Source: Mesorhizobium sp. L-2-11
GTDB lineage: Bacteria > Pseudomonadota > Alphaproteobacteria > Rhizobiales > Rhizobiaceae
Direction: 5' to 3'
NCBI RefSeq assembly: GCF_016756595.1
Contig: NZ_AP023257.1
Location: forward strand, 1,455,001 to 1,519,000
DNA length: 64,000 nucleotides
The notes beneath the pieces were generated by a model that worked only from the letters and a program-made list of their open reading frames with translations, made no database searches and was not told where the DNA came from. Of the stretch, positions 1-9,238 are shown one piece after another (position 1 is the first letter of the stretch; the number at the start of each line of letters is the position of its first letter). A program made the translations under genes and the position numbers.

Positions 1-1158
<1,158 letters not shown>

Positions 1159-1167
1159 TTCCCTATG

Positions 1168-1190
1168 CCCATCTGACGAAGTCAGATGGG
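1168..1190 (+). other. perfect stem-loop in the 23S-5S spacer
   Basis: A 10-bp perfect stem (CCCATCTGAC / GTCAGATGGG) with a GAA loop lies just after the 23S end. It is probably an rRNA processing stem or small mosaic repeat. The rest of the spacer to 1425 holds further GC-rich stems, for example GCCCTGCGGGC near 1214, and no gene. Confidence 0.6.
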
Positions 1191-1425
1191 CTGTTCTCAC
1201 TCACGCTCGTTCCGCCCTGCGGGCGGCGCTACGTGGGTGCGGCGCATCGGCGCCGACGGTCGGTCGACCTTGCGAAGCTTCGCTTCGAAAGGCGCCAGGA
1301 CCAAAGAACGGTAAGGCACATATAAGACCAGCGAACAGCTCAGAGAGCAGAAAATAGGCTTCCCTATTGGCTACTTCCTCATCGCTATTCGCTCAAAAAG
1401 CTTCTCGAACAACGTGCGCTTTGCC

Positions 1426-1545
1426 GACCTGGTGGTTATGGCGGAGCGGCTGCACCCGATCCCATTCCGAACTCGGCCGTGAAACGCTCCAGCGCTGATG
1501 GTACTTCGTCTCAAGACGCGGGAGAGTAGGTCGCTGCCAGGTCTG
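1426..1545 (+). rRNA. rrf: 5S ribosomal RNA
   Basis: A 120-nt segment running from GACCTGGTGG to GCCAGGTCTGC. The ends pair to form helix I, and the conserved CCGAACTCGGCCGTGAAAC and GGGAGAGTAGGTC blocks are present. It lies downstream of 23S on the same strand, as in a normal rrn operon. Confidence 0.96.
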
Positions 1546-1654
1546 CAAAACGCACGTTGGATCTTCACCTTCACATCGTACTTTCCAAAAATCGAAAATG
1601 GGTCGATGTGTGGAAAATCTTCTCTCTACCAAAAGGCCCGCCAATCGGGAACTC

Positions 1655-1675
1655 GGGCCGCGCAAGCGGCCCTTT
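1655..1675 (+). terminator. hairpin with GNRA loop and short T run between 5S and tRNA
   Basis: A 7-bp GGGCCGC / GCGGCCC stem with a GCAA tetraloop is followed by TTT. It could be a weak terminator or processing signal in the rrn operon; the tRNA lies only 51 bp further on. Confidence 0.45.
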
Positions 1676-1726
1676 CAGTTGGCGCAAGCTTGATTCCAGT
1701 GAGCCAAGGCTTACTTCTGAAGTTGA

Positions 1727-1803
<77 letters not shown>

Positions 1804-1806
1804 AAC

Positions 1807-1836
1807 AAAAACGGCCCGCATCACGCGGGCCGTTTT
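1807..1836 (+). terminator. rho-independent terminator of the rrn operon
   Basis: A 9-bp stem ACGGCCCGC / GCGGGCCGT with a 5-nt loop is flanked by AAAA before and TTTT after. It starts 4 nt after the tRNA. Confidence 0.85.
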
Positions 1837-1932
1837 GCGTTTGGGGTCTCGTGCGGCCAGTTTGATCCTCATCAAGTTGCCCGACGGTGTCGGTCTCGGC
1901 AGGCGCCGTCTTCCCGTGCTAAACTGCTTGGC

Positions 1933-2166
1933 ATGGAGATGGACACCGACAAGATCGACAATGCCGTTCTGGGGCTGCTTTGGCTAACGCTGCATGAAGA
2001 GAGGCGCGCCTGGAAGGGATTGGATTGGGATGCTCTGGATCGCTTGCACCAGAAGGGACTGATCGCCAATCCAGCAAACAAGGCGAAGTCGGTGGTTCTG
2101 ACAGATGAGGGCCTGCGACGGGCCGAGGAGATGTTCCGCACCCTGTTCACGCGGCGCGCGCCATGA
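1933..2166 (+). CDS. small DUF6429-type protein
   Basis: A 77-residue protein of unknown function. It resembles the DUF6429 family common in rhizobia (family recalled, not searched). It looks like a compact, soluble, winged-helix-sized domain: an acidic start (residues 1-8), a predicted helix with a LLWLTLHEERRAWKG pattern, then a WDALDRLHQKGLI helix and a VVLTDEGLRRAEEMFRTLF tail. The LTDEG motif resembles the wing and terminal helix of small DNA-binding proteins; that is inference only. The IS66 element is inserted directly at its stop codon: the 8-bp target duplication starts at the last base of TGA, so the protein itself is not altered. Confidence 0.75.
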   Translation: MEMDTDKIDNAVLGLLWLTLHEERRAWKGLDWDALDRLHQKGLIANPANKAKSVVLTDEGLRRAEEMFRTLFTRRAP

Positions 2167-2250
2167 ACGCTGGGTAAGCGCGTAGGCGTCCCCACGTAGC
2201 GTGCAGGCGGTTGATCGCTCATTTTCAGCATGAATCATGCGGAGAATCCT

Positions 2251-2637
2251 ATGAGCGACAGTATGAGCCATCATCGAACATTCGAGATTTTGACGGCGGA
2301 GCCTGTGCCGTCCCGACGCAAGCCGCGCCATCGGTCGGACGAAGAGAAGGCACGGCTTGTCGCCGAAGCGTTCTCGCCAGGGGGCAATGTCTCGGCGGTT
2401 GCGCGTTCCGAGGGGCTGGACCCCTCGCAGCTCTATGCGTGGCGCCGCAAGGCGCTTTCGTCGGGCATGGTTGCGCCACTGACGGAGGGAGCGAGCAAGC
2501 CGGCGAAGTTCACGCGCTTTGAAGCGGTGGGCAGCGACACGGTGGAAATCGTCATTGGCGACGCAGTGGTGCGCGCCGGCGGCGATGTCGATCCCGATCG
2601 CCTGGCGAGGATCATCCGCGCGGTTCGTAAGGCATGA
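2251..2637 (+). CDS. tnpA: IS66 accessory protein TnpA
   Basis: About 128 residues. It has a helix-turn-helix of the transposase-8 / IS66 Orf1 type: basic lead RRKPRHRSDEEKARLVAEAF, then VSAVARSEGLDPSQLYAWRRK. The ATG at 2251 is chosen because GGAGA lies 6 nt upstream; an ATG at 2230 is also open. Its stop overlaps the tnpB start (ATGA), showing translational coupling. The role in IS66 transposition is required but mechanistically unclear. Confidence 0.88.
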   Translation: MSDSMSHHRTFEILTAEPVPSRRKPRHRSDEEKARLVAEAFSPGGNVSAVARSEGLDPSQLYAWRRKALSSGMVAPLTEGASKPAKFTRFEAVGSDTVEIVIGDAVVRAGGDVDPDRLARIIRAVRKA

Positions 2638-2978
2638 TCGCTTCCGGTGTGGTGGTTTACGTGTCGTGCCAGCCGGTCGACTTCCGCAAGGGCGCGGCAT
2701 CTTTGATGGCGCTGGTCAGGGATGGCGGCCTGGACCCATTCTCGGGGGCACTTCACGTATTCCGTTCGAAGCGTGCGGACCGGGTTCGCATCGTGTGGTG
2801 GGACGGCAGCGGGGTTTGTCTTTATTCGAAGACTCTGGAAGATCACAGCTTCTGCTGGCCGGGGATATCGGCCGCGCGCATGCGTCTCGACCACGCCCAG
2901 TTGATGGCGCTTCTGGCCGGACTGGACTGGAAAAAGATTCGTCCGGCCAGGGTCAGGCGGCCGTTATCGACGGGCTGA
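2634..2978 (+). CDS. tnpB: IS66 accessory protein TnpB
   Basis: 114 residues with the family signature: VYVSCQPVDFRKGAASLMALV near the N-terminus, then DPFSGALHVFRSKRADRVRIVWWDGSG in the middle, and a C-terminal LDWKKIRP. The length is normal for IS66 TnpB (about 115). It starts in a 4-bp overlap with tnpA. It is an accessory factor without known catalytic residues. Confidence 0.93.
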   Translation: MIASGVVVYVSCQPVDFRKGAASLMALVRDGGLDPFSGALHVFRSKRADRVRIVWWDGSGVCLYSKTLEDHSFCWPGISAARMRLDHAQLMALLAGLDWKKIRPARVRRPLSTG

Positions 2979-3054
2979 AACCGGCCTGCGGCAAGATGAA
3001 TCATGCGGCTGGAACGGTTGGGAAAGCGGCTGTTTTTGTGCTCTGTTGCTTGCC

Positions 3055-4695
3055 ATGGTTCTACCGGGTCTTGCCCTTCCCGACGACGTTGATGCGCTGA
3101 AGGCGATGATCCTTTCCATGGCTCGCGAGCAGGCTGCAAGCGAGGCCCGGATCGCAGTCGCCGACGCTCGGATCGCAGCATCTGAGGCGGAGGTCGCCCG
3201 GCTGAAAGCTGTCGAGAAAAGCGCCAGCGAGCGGATCGCCAATCTCACGTCAATCCTGAAAGTTTTACAGCGCACGCAACATGGCACGCGTTCCGAGCGG
3301 CTACGCCTGGCCATCGACGACGAGCAGGCCTCCTTTGCCTTCGAAGAGGTCGAGACCGGCCTTTCGGAAATCCGGAGCGAACTCGACCGCGCGGTCGGGA
3401 ACAAGCCGAAGCGCGCCCCGCGTCCGCGCAAGGGCTTTGCTGCCCACCTCGAACGCATCGAGGAGGTCGTCGAGCCGGAAATCCCGGCCGACTGCGAGGG
3501 GCTTGAAAAGGTTCTGATCGGCGAGGATCGATCCGAGCGGCTGGACGTCGTGCCGCCGAAGTTCCAGGTCATCGTCACGCGCCGTCCCAAATACGCCTTC
3601 CGGGGCCGTGACGGCGTGGTCCAGGCTCTGGCGCCGGCGCACATCATCGAAAGCGGGCTGCCGACGGAGCGGCTGCTCGCCTATATCGCCGTCTCCAAAT
3701 ACGCCGACGGCCTCCCGCTTTATCGGCAGGAGGCGATCTATCTGCGCGACGGCGTCGAGATCAGCCGGTCGTTGATGGCGCAGTGGATGGGGCATCTGGG
3801 CTTCGAGCTGCAGATGCTTGCTGATTACATACTGGAGCGCATCAAGGAGGGCGAAAGGGTCTTCGCCGACGAGACGACCTTGCCCACCCTTGCCCCTGGT
3901 TCCGGGAAAACCACGAAAGCCTGGTTGTGGGCCTACGCACGGGATGACCGACCCTATGGCGGAACCAGTCCGCCAATGGTTGCCTATCGTTTTGAAGACA
4001 GCAGAGGTGCGGATTGCGTGGCGCGCCACCTCGCCGGATTCAGCGGTATCCTGCAAGTGGATGGCTACTCGGCCTATACCAACCTGGTCAAGGCACGGGC
4101 CAAAGCCGGCAGCAATGAAACAATCCGGCTCGCCGGGTGCTGGGCTCACCTGCGGCGCAAATTCTACGACCTGCACATCAGCGGGGTCTCGCAGGCCGCG
4201 ACGGATTCGATCATCGCCATGACCGAATTGTGGAAGGTCGAGGACGAGGTCCGCGGCAAGGATGCCGGAAGCCGCGCCGCGCTACGTCAGGAAAAGTCCG
4301 TGGCCATTGTCGCGAGCCTCTTCGATCTATGGGAAGCGGAACTGGGCAAGGTCTCCGGAAAATCCAAGACCGCCGAGGCGATCCGCTACGCGCTCACCCG
4401 GCGGGAGGCGCTGGAACGCTTTCTGATGGACGGTCGCATCGAAATCGACTCCAATATCGTCGAGCGTGCAATCAGGCCCCAGACGATCACGCGAAAGAAT
4501 AGTCTATTCGCCGGCAGCCACGGCGGTGGACGAACCTGGGCGACGGTAGCCACCTTGCTGCAAACCTGCAAAATGAACAGCGTCGATCCGCTCGACTGGC
4601 TCTCGCAGACCTTGACCCGCATCGCTCAAGGCTGGCCGGCATCCGAAATCGAAATGCTCATGCCTTGGAACTTTAGGCCTGACGTTATCGGCTGA
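3055..4695 (+). CDS. tnpC: IS66 DDE transposase TnpC
   Basis: About 546 residues, full length for the family. Order: an N-terminal coiled coil with alanine-rich heptads (residues about 15-75), a zinc-finger-like linker, then the DDE catalytic core. Visible acidic residues are D272 in ADETT, D336 in QVDGYSAY, and E near residue 470 in NIVERAIRP. ATG 3055 is used; an in-frame TTG at 3046 is possible. The stop is 1 nt before the right terminal repeat. It catalyses excision and insertion of the element. Confidence 0.93.
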   Translation: MVLPGLALPDDVDALKAMILSMAREQAASEARIAVADARIAASEAEVARLKAVEKSASERIANLTSILKVLQRTQHGTRSERLRLAIDDEQASFAFEEVETGLSEIRSELDRAVGNKPKRAPRPRKGFAAHLERIEEVVEPEIPADCEGLEKVLIGEDRSERLDVVPPKFQVIVTRRPKYAFRGRDGVVQALAPAHIIESGLPTERLLAYIAVSKYADGLPLYRQEAIYLRDGVEISRSLMAQWMGHLGFELQMLADYILERIKEGERVFADETTLPTLAPGSGKTTKAWLWAYARDDRPYGGTSPPMVAYRFEDSRGADCVARHLAGFSGILQVDGYSAYTNLVKARAKAGSNETIRLAGCWAHLRRKFYDLHISGVSQAATDSIIAMTELWKVEDEVRGKDAGSRAALRQEKSVAIVASLFDLWEAELGKVSGKSKTAEAIRYALTRREALERFLMDGRIEIDSNIVERAIRPQTITRKNSLFAGSHGGGRTWATVATLLQTCKMNSVDPLDWLSQTLTRIAQGWPASEIEMLMPWNFRPDVIG

Positions 4696-4703
4696 CCGCT
4701 TAC

Positions 4704-4881
4704 AACGCTGGGCTCCAATTCCACAGAGTATTGCAGAAGATCAAGAGCTTAATCCGAGCCGCGGGCCCACCCCGTAACAATCCCGGCTGGCAAGCGGTCC
4801 GCCAGACATGGTCTGCCTGCGATCTCGAAAGTGGCGGACCTTCAAGACAAATCCCACGGCCGGCCGCCATGAGGGCATCGT
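4704..4881. other. flank after IS66, no gene seen
   Basis: It begins with the second copy of the target duplication (4704-4711). The remainder up to the ftsZ stop codon shows no open frame with coding character and no clear terminator. It represents the original sequence downstream of the DUF6429-type gene. Confidence 0.5.
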
Positions 4882-5889
4882 TCAGCTGACACGGCTTTCC
4901 AATCCCACCGTCAGCGGAATCTCAAGCCCCCGCCGCAATCCCGTCGCAACAACCGACACCCTGAATTTTCCTGCGAGCGCCTTGTCGAAAATGGCGCCGA
5001 CGATGATGTCGGCATCGGCGTCGACCTCTTCGCGTATACGGGTGGCGGCTTCGTCGACCTCGAACAGCGTCATGTCAGTGCCGCCCGATATCGAGACAAG
5101 GACGCCCTTGGCGCCCATCATCGACGCTTCGTCGAGAAGCGGGTTTGCGATCGCCGCTTCGGCTGCCTTCCTTGCGCGGTCCTCCCCGGTGGCTTCGCCG
5201 GTCCCCATCATCGCGCGTCCCATATCGCGCATCACCGACTTCACATCGGCAAAGTCGAGATTGATCAGGCCCTCCTTGACGATGAGATCGGTGATGCAGC
5301 CGACGCCGGCGTAGAGAACGCGATCCGCCATGGCGAACGCGTCCGCGAACGTCGTCTTGGCATCGGCGATCCTGAAAAGGTTCTGGTTCGGGATGACGAT
5401 GACGGTATCGGCGCTTTCGCGCAGCCGCTCGATGCCCTCATTGGCGGCATGCATTCGGCGGTTTCCTTCGAAGACGAACGGCTTGGTGACGACGGCGACG
5501 GTCAGTATTCCCGCGTTGCGCGCGGCCTGCGCTATGACCGGTGCTGCACCGGTTCCAGTTCCGCCTCCCATGCCCGCGGTCACGAAGCACATATGCGTTC
5601 CCGCAAGATGGTCCATGATTTCGTCGATCGATTCCACGGCCGCGGCATGGCCGACCTCGGGCAGGGATCCTGCACCGAGGCCTTCCGTGACGTGCGCTCC
5701 CAATTGGATCAGCCGCGTTGCCTTCGACATGGTGAGCGCCTGGGCATCGGTGTTGGCAACGATGAACTCGGTGCCCTGCAAGCCTTCGGCGATCATGTTG
5801 TTGATGGCGTTGCCGCCACCGCCGCCAACCCCGATGACGGATATCTTGGGCCTCATCTCCGAGATTTCCGGCCTTGTTGCAGTGTTCAT
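4882..5889 (-). CDS. FtsZ paralogue without C-terminal tail (FtsZ2 type)
   Basis: A tubulin-like GTPase of 335 residues. The GTP-binding signature GGGTGTG is at residues 108-114, and the catalytic T7 loop NLDFADVK is at 210-217, so GTP hydrolysis should be possible. The protein ends soon after the globular fold ([12 protein letters not shown]). It lacks the long linker and the conserved C-terminal peptide that in FtsZ1 bind FtsA and other division proteins. Rhizobia are known to carry such a shortened second FtsZ. The start at 5889 is chosen for GGGGAGAG a few bases upstream; an upstream in-frame start at 5952 has no such support. There are no dcw-cluster neighbours, so it is a stand-alone paralogue. 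Confidence 0.9.
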   Translation of the reverse strand: MNTATRPEISEMRPKISVIGVGGGGGNAINNMIAEGLQGTEFIVANTDAQALTMSKATRLIQLGAHVTEGLGAGSLPEVGHAAAVESIDEIMDHLAGTHMCFVTAGMGGGTGTGAAPVIAQAARNAGILTVAVVTKPFVFEGNRRMHAANEGIERLRESADTVIVIPNQNLFRIADAKTTFADAFAMADRVLYAGVGCITDLIVKEGLINLDFADVKSVMRDMGRAMMGTGEATGEDRARKAAEAAIANPLLDEASMMGAKGVLVSISGGTDMTLFEVDEAATRIREEVDADADIIVGAIFDKALAGKFRVSVVATGLRRGLEIPLTVGLESRVS

Positions 5890-6145
5890 TTGCCGTCTCT
5901 CCCCTTGAATGCGCAAGCGCAGCGGTCGGTGGAAGGCTTGTTCCCGGCGCACTGCAAATACTTTGGACAGTGCGCGAATCAGGACAGCCGAGCGTGACCA
6001 AGGGAATCAGACGGCTGAACCGGCTGCAAGTGCACTATTCGCACTCGCGCATGTTATGCGCTATTGGTTCGCCACGGTGCTACGTGTGGCGGCTGACCTA
6101 AAATCGTCCGACGACAATTTCTCCCGTAAAGCCGGGGCCGATTTT

Positions 6146-6181
6146 CCCGTTCTACTTCACGCCCCCGTTCTACTTCACGCC
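6146..6181 (-). repeat. 18-bp perfect tandem duplication over the SDR stop codon
   Basis: CCCGTTCTACTTCACGCC occurs at 6146-6163 and again at 6164-6181. The second copy contains the stop codon and last codons of the leftward SDR gene, so the gene end was duplicated in tandem without changing the protein. Confidence 0.85.
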
Positions 6182-6955
6182 GATGCCGGCAGTCAGGCCG
6201 CCATCGATCCTGTAGTCCGCGCCGGTGCAGAACCCGGCTTTCGACGAACACAGAAAGGCGATGAGTTCCGCCACTTCCTCCGGCTCGCCGATGCGCCCGA
6301 TGGGGTGTGCTTCGCCGAAGCGCCTGTAGGCGGCCTCGACATCGGCGTCGGTGCCGTTTTCGCCGCGCGCCGCCTTTTCCAGGATCGGGGTGCGGATCGA
6401 GCCCGGGCTGACGGAATTGACGCGAATGCCGGAGCGCGCGTGGTCGAGCGCCAGAGCGCGCGTCAATGTGTGGATGGCGCCCTTGGTCGTGGCGTAGGCG
6501 GCGACGTTCTGCTGGCAGGCGAAACCTTGCACCGAAGCCACGTTGACGATGGCGCCGCCGCCTCGCCTGGTCATTTCCGGAATACCAAAATGCGCGGTCA
6601 GGTAGATCGAGCCGACATTGACGGACATCGCCCGGTTCCAGCTGTCGAAATCGGTGCTAACTGCGGTGCCATACGGATGGACCGCCGCGGAATTGACGAT
6701 GATATCGAGGCCGCCGAACCGCTCGACACCGGCTGCGACCGCGTCGCGGACCTGATCCGGCACGGAGACGTCGACGGCCACGACCAGTGCCTCAGCGCCG
6801 GAGCTGTCCAGTTCCGCTCTCATCGCCGTGTTGGCCGCGCGGTCGATGCCGCAGGCGATAATCGCCGCCCCACCCGCCGCAAGACGTCTGGCGGTTGCCA
6901 GGCCGATCCCGGTCGTCCCCGTCACCAGAGCGATCTTGCCGTCGAAATCCTTCAT
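6170..6955 (-). CDS. SDR oxidoreductase, possible SDR-type fructuronate reductase
   Basis: A 261-residue classical short-chain dehydrogenase. It has an N-terminal Rossmann motif TGTTGIG, an NSAAV motif in place of NNAG, and the catalytic Ser in NVASVQG followed by YATTK (Tyr and Lys). GGGLTAG-type C-terminal residues complete the fold. ATG 6955 is preceded by AGGAG at good spacing. It is divergent from uxuA, with 76 bp between starts. The Bacillus enzyme UxuB/YjmF shows that an SDR can reduce fructuronate to mannonate. By context this protein may do that step, giving the UxuA substrate. Other sugar-alcohol or keto-acid substrates remain possible. Confidence 0.8.
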   Translation of the reverse strand: MKDFDGKIALVTGTTGIGLATARRLAAGGAAIIACGIDRAANTAMRAELDSSGAEALVVAVDVSVPDQVRDAVAAGVERFGGLDIIVNSAAVHPYGTAVSTDFDSWNRAMSVNVGSIYLTAHFGIPEMTRRGGGAIVNVASVQGFACQQNVAAYATTKGAIHTLTRALALDHARSGIRVNSVSPGSIRTPILEKAARGENGTDADVEAAYRRFGEAHPIGRIGEPEEVAELIAFLCSSKAGFCTGADYRIDGGLTAGIGVK

Positions 6956-7031
6956 TGCGCAAACTCCTAAGATTTGACTTCCATTGTGGCCCAACAATAC
7001 GGTTCCGTTTTATCGCAAAGGAAAAGCCTCG
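6956..7031. promoter_or_regulatory. divergent SDR/uxuA promoter with ATTGT-N6-ACAAT dyad
   Basis: The 76 bp between the two start codons hold the inverted repeat ATTGT (6983-6987) / ACAAT (6994-6998) and a TTGACT hexamer at 6974-6979. The dyad is a plausible operator shared by both genes; no regulator gene lies adjacent. Confidence 0.35.
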
Positions 7032-8216
7032 ATGGAACAATGCTGGCGCTGGTATGGCCCTGACGACCCGGTGACGCTCGATCATGTCAAGCAGGCCGGA
7101 GCCACGGGCGTTGTATCCGCCCTGCATAATATCTATGACGGCCGCGCCTGGCCTTTGACGGACATTTTGGAGCGCAAGCGGATCATCGAGGCCGAAGGGC
7201 TGACCTGGTCGGTTGTGGAAAGCATTCCCGTCCACAATTCGATCAAGATCGGCTCGGCGGAACGGCTTCGCTATGTCGACTGGTACAAGGAGACGATCCG
7301 TGCGCTCGCCAAGGCTGGCATTGCGACGATCTGCTATAACTTCATGCCGGTGGTCGACTGGACCCGCACCGACCTTGCCTATCGGCTTCCAACGACGGGC
7401 TACGCACTGCGGTTCGATGCGATCGATTTTGCCGCCTACGACCTGTTCGTCCTGAAGCGCAGGAATGCCGAATTCGGCTACAGCGCGGCACGTATCGCCG
7501 AAGCGGAATCCCGACTGAAGCAATTGAGCGAAGAGCAGATCGACAGGATCGAGCGCAATCTCATTGCCGGCCTGCCGGCGACCGAGCGCAGCTACGACCG
7601 TGATAGTTTTCGCGAGGCATTGGCTGAATATGACTCGATCGGGCCGAAGGAGTTGCGCGACAATCTTGCCTGGTTTCTGCGCGAGATCATTCCGATGGCC
7701 GAGCAGGAGGGGGTGCGCATGTGCATCCATCCCGACGACCCGCCATTCTCGCTCTATGGCCTGCCACGGATCGTTTCGACCGCCGAGGACGCGCGTTTCA
7801 TCCTCAACGCCGTCGACAGTCCGGCCAACGGCCTGACATTCTGCACCGGCTCCTACGGTACGCGCGCCGACAATGACATTGTCGGCATGGTCAAGGAGTT
7901 CGCCGACCGGATCCATTTCGTCCATCTGCGCAATGTAACCATCGAGGATGACGGCTCCTTCCATGAAGCCGAGCATCTGGAGGGCGGCACCGACATGGCG
8001 CATGTCGTCCTCGCTTTGATGCAGGAAGAGACGCGCCGCCGTAGCGAAGGTCGCGCCGATTGGCGGATTCCCATGCGACCCGATCATGGCCATCTGCTCG
8101 CCGACGATATCGGCAAGACCAGGATCAACCCCGGCTACTCTTTGATCGGCCGCCTGAAAGGCTTGGCCGAGCTGCGTGGCATCATGCGTGCCGTGGAACG
8201 TTTTGAGCTGGCCTGA
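7032..8216 (+). CDS. uxuA: D-mannonate dehydratase
   Basis: 394 residues, the normal length. UxuA removes water from D-mannonate to give 2-dehydro-3-deoxy-D-gluconate in hexuronate breakdown. It is a TIM barrel using Mn2+ or Fe2+. Family blocks visible: [10 protein letters not shown] at the start, [22 protein letters not shown] with metal-binding His and Asp, FCTGSYG, the HLRN segment, and RPDHGH near the C-terminus. ATG 7032 has AAAGGA upstream; an in-frame start at 6984 lies inside the promoter dyad and is less likely. The substrate is probably delivered by the divergent SDR. KDG kinase and aldolase genes are not in the window. Confidence 0.95.
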   Translation: MEQCWRWYGPDDPVTLDHVKQAGATGVVSALHNIYDGRAWPLTDILERKRIIEAEGLTWSVVESIPVHNSIKIGSAERLRYVDWYKETIRALAKAGIATICYNFMPVVDWTRTDLAYRLPTTGYALRFDAIDFAAYDLFVLKRRNAEFGYSAARIAEAESRLKQLSEEQIDRIERNLIAGLPATERSYDRDSFREALAEYDSIGPKELRDNLAWFLREIIPMAEQEGVRMCIHPDDPPFSLYGLPRIVSTAEDARFILNAVDSPANGLTFCTGSYGTRADNDIVGMVKEFADRIHFVHLRNVTIEDDGSFHEAEHLEGGTDMAHVVLALMQEETRRRSEGRADWRIPMRPDHGHLLADDIGKTRINPGYSLIGRLKGLAELRGIMRAVERFELA

Positions 8217-8231
8217 GGATCGCAACCGGAG

Positions 8232-9125
8232 CTAAGGCTGATGGCTTGACGCAACAAGCTCGGCCTTGCGCCGCGCCGTCTCCAGCCCGATGGCGATGAA
8301 GCGGCGCGCATGCCGGGCCAGCTCCATATTGTCGGTCCACAGATTGCGCCAGATGGCGGTTTTCTTCGACAGGTTCTCGTCGACGATCTCCGATGAGAAG
8401 GATTCGAAGCTGAGGTCGTCGCCATAGCCGATTGCGGTCAGCGCATCGAAGATCGCGGCAAAGTCGATGTTGCCGGTGCCGAGGAAGCCGCGATGGCTCT
8501 CGCCGATATGGACATAGCCGATCTTTTTGGCGGCGTGGTGGATGGCCAACCCGATATCGGCCTCCTCGATGTTCATATGGAACGTGTCGAGATGCAAAAA
8601 AATGTTGTCGGAACCGGTGTCCTCGATGAAGGCCAACCCTTGCGCCGCGGTGTTGAGCAGATTGCTCTCGAACCGGTTGACGATCTCGAGGTTGAGTGTG
8701 ACACCGGCGGCCTTGGCGGTCTCCGCGACCTTGGCAAGCGTGGCGGCACTGCGGTTCCATTGATCGCGCGTCGGTGCCTCAGTCTGCAATCCATGGCTGG
8801 TCGAGAGGATGCCGGCGACCTTCCGGCCGCCGAGATCGCGAGTGAGCGCGATCGTATCATTGAGGACTTCGACACCGTGCGCGGCAATCGCCTTGTCGGC
8901 GCTTGAAATGTCGCCGTCGGGCGGCAGCCCGATGCTGATCGCCACGCCGAGATCGAGGTCGGCGATGCGCTTGGCCAGCCCGCCAACATCGACATTGGCG
9001 GGATCGAGATAGGAGAATTCGATCAGCTCGAAGCCCGCCTCCCTGGTGTTGGCCAGCGTCCGCTCGAGGTCTTCTTGCGCCGAGCTCGCCGACCAGACGA
9101 AAGAGTGGATTCCAATGCGCGACAT
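8232..9125 (-). CDS. ketose 3-epimerase-like TIM-barrel protein
   Basis: 297 residues of the xylose-isomerase-like (AP endonuclease 2) fold, closest in look to D-tagatose / L-ribulose 3-epimerases. The four expected metal ligands lie in matching motifs: Glu in LEIVNRFES, Asp in HLDTFHMNIEE, His in HIGESHRG, and Glu in FESFSS. Such enzymes epimerise C3 of free ketoses. It is the last gene of the leftward deoR-kinase-ABC operon and is separated from the binding-protein gene by a terminator-like hairpin, so expression is likely lower. ATG 9125 has AGGAG upstream. Confidence 0.8.
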   Translation of the reverse strand: MSRIGIHSFVWSASSAQEDLERTLANTREAGFELIEFSYLDPANVDVGGLAKRIADLDLGVAISIGLPPDGDISSADKAIAAHGVEVLNDTIALTRDLGGRKVAGILSTSHGLQTEAPTRDQWNRSAATLAKVAETAKAAGVTLNLEIVNRFESNLLNTAAQGLAFIEDTGSDNIFLHLDTFHMNIEEADIGLAIHHAAKKIGYVHIGESHRGFLGTGNIDFAAIFDALTAIGYGDDLSFESFSSEIVDENLSKKTAIWRNLWTDNMELARHARRFIAIGLETARRKAELVASSHQP

Positions 9126-9146
9126 GATCGTCTCCTGCTGCTCGAG

Positions 9147-9182
9147 AGCATCGGACCCAAAAGTTGGGAAAAATCCGATGCT
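9147..9182. repeat. small palindromic repeat, AGCATCGGA family, short version
   Basis: AGCATCGGA at 9147-9155 pairs perfectly with TCCGATGCT at 9174-9182, with CCCAAAAGTTGGG between. The same unit in a longer form lies at 28995-29040 inside a coding sequence, so this is a dispersed family. Confidence 0.75.
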
Positions 9183-9186
9183 CAAA

Positions 9187-9220
9187 CAAAAATTGGTGCG
9201 CCCGGTCACCCGGCCGCACC
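9187..9220 (-). terminator. terminator-like hairpin after the sugar-binding protein gene
   Basis: On the minus strand a GC-rich imperfect stem (9195-9220, GGTGCGGCCGGG pairing with CCGGGCGCACC) begins 19 nt after the stop codon and is followed by AATTTTTG. It probably gives partial termination, keeping binding-protein mRNA high relative to the downstream epimerase gene. Confidence 0.6.
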
Positions 9221-9238
9221 AGCCTTGGGAGGCTTTAA

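Larger units (their letters stand above)
2174..4703 (+). mobile_element. IS66-family insertion sequence, apparently complete
   Basis: A 2530-bp element with ends GTAAGCG at 2174-2180 and CGCTTAC at 4697-4703, the usual IS66 termini. It is flanked by a perfect 8-bp direct duplication AACGCTGG at 2166-2173 and 4704-4711, the length expected for this family. It holds the standard tnpA-tnpB-tnpC set in one orientation, all open. Intact genes and an undecayed target duplication suggest recent insertion. The IRs beyond the first 7 bp match only imperfectly. Confidence 0.93.

Noticed and set aside
6983..6998. A TGGT-NNN-ACCA operator in the SDR/uxuA promoter
   Set aside because: The dyad is ATTGT-N6-ACAAT and lacks the TGGT/ACCA core, so it is not counted in the GntR regulon.
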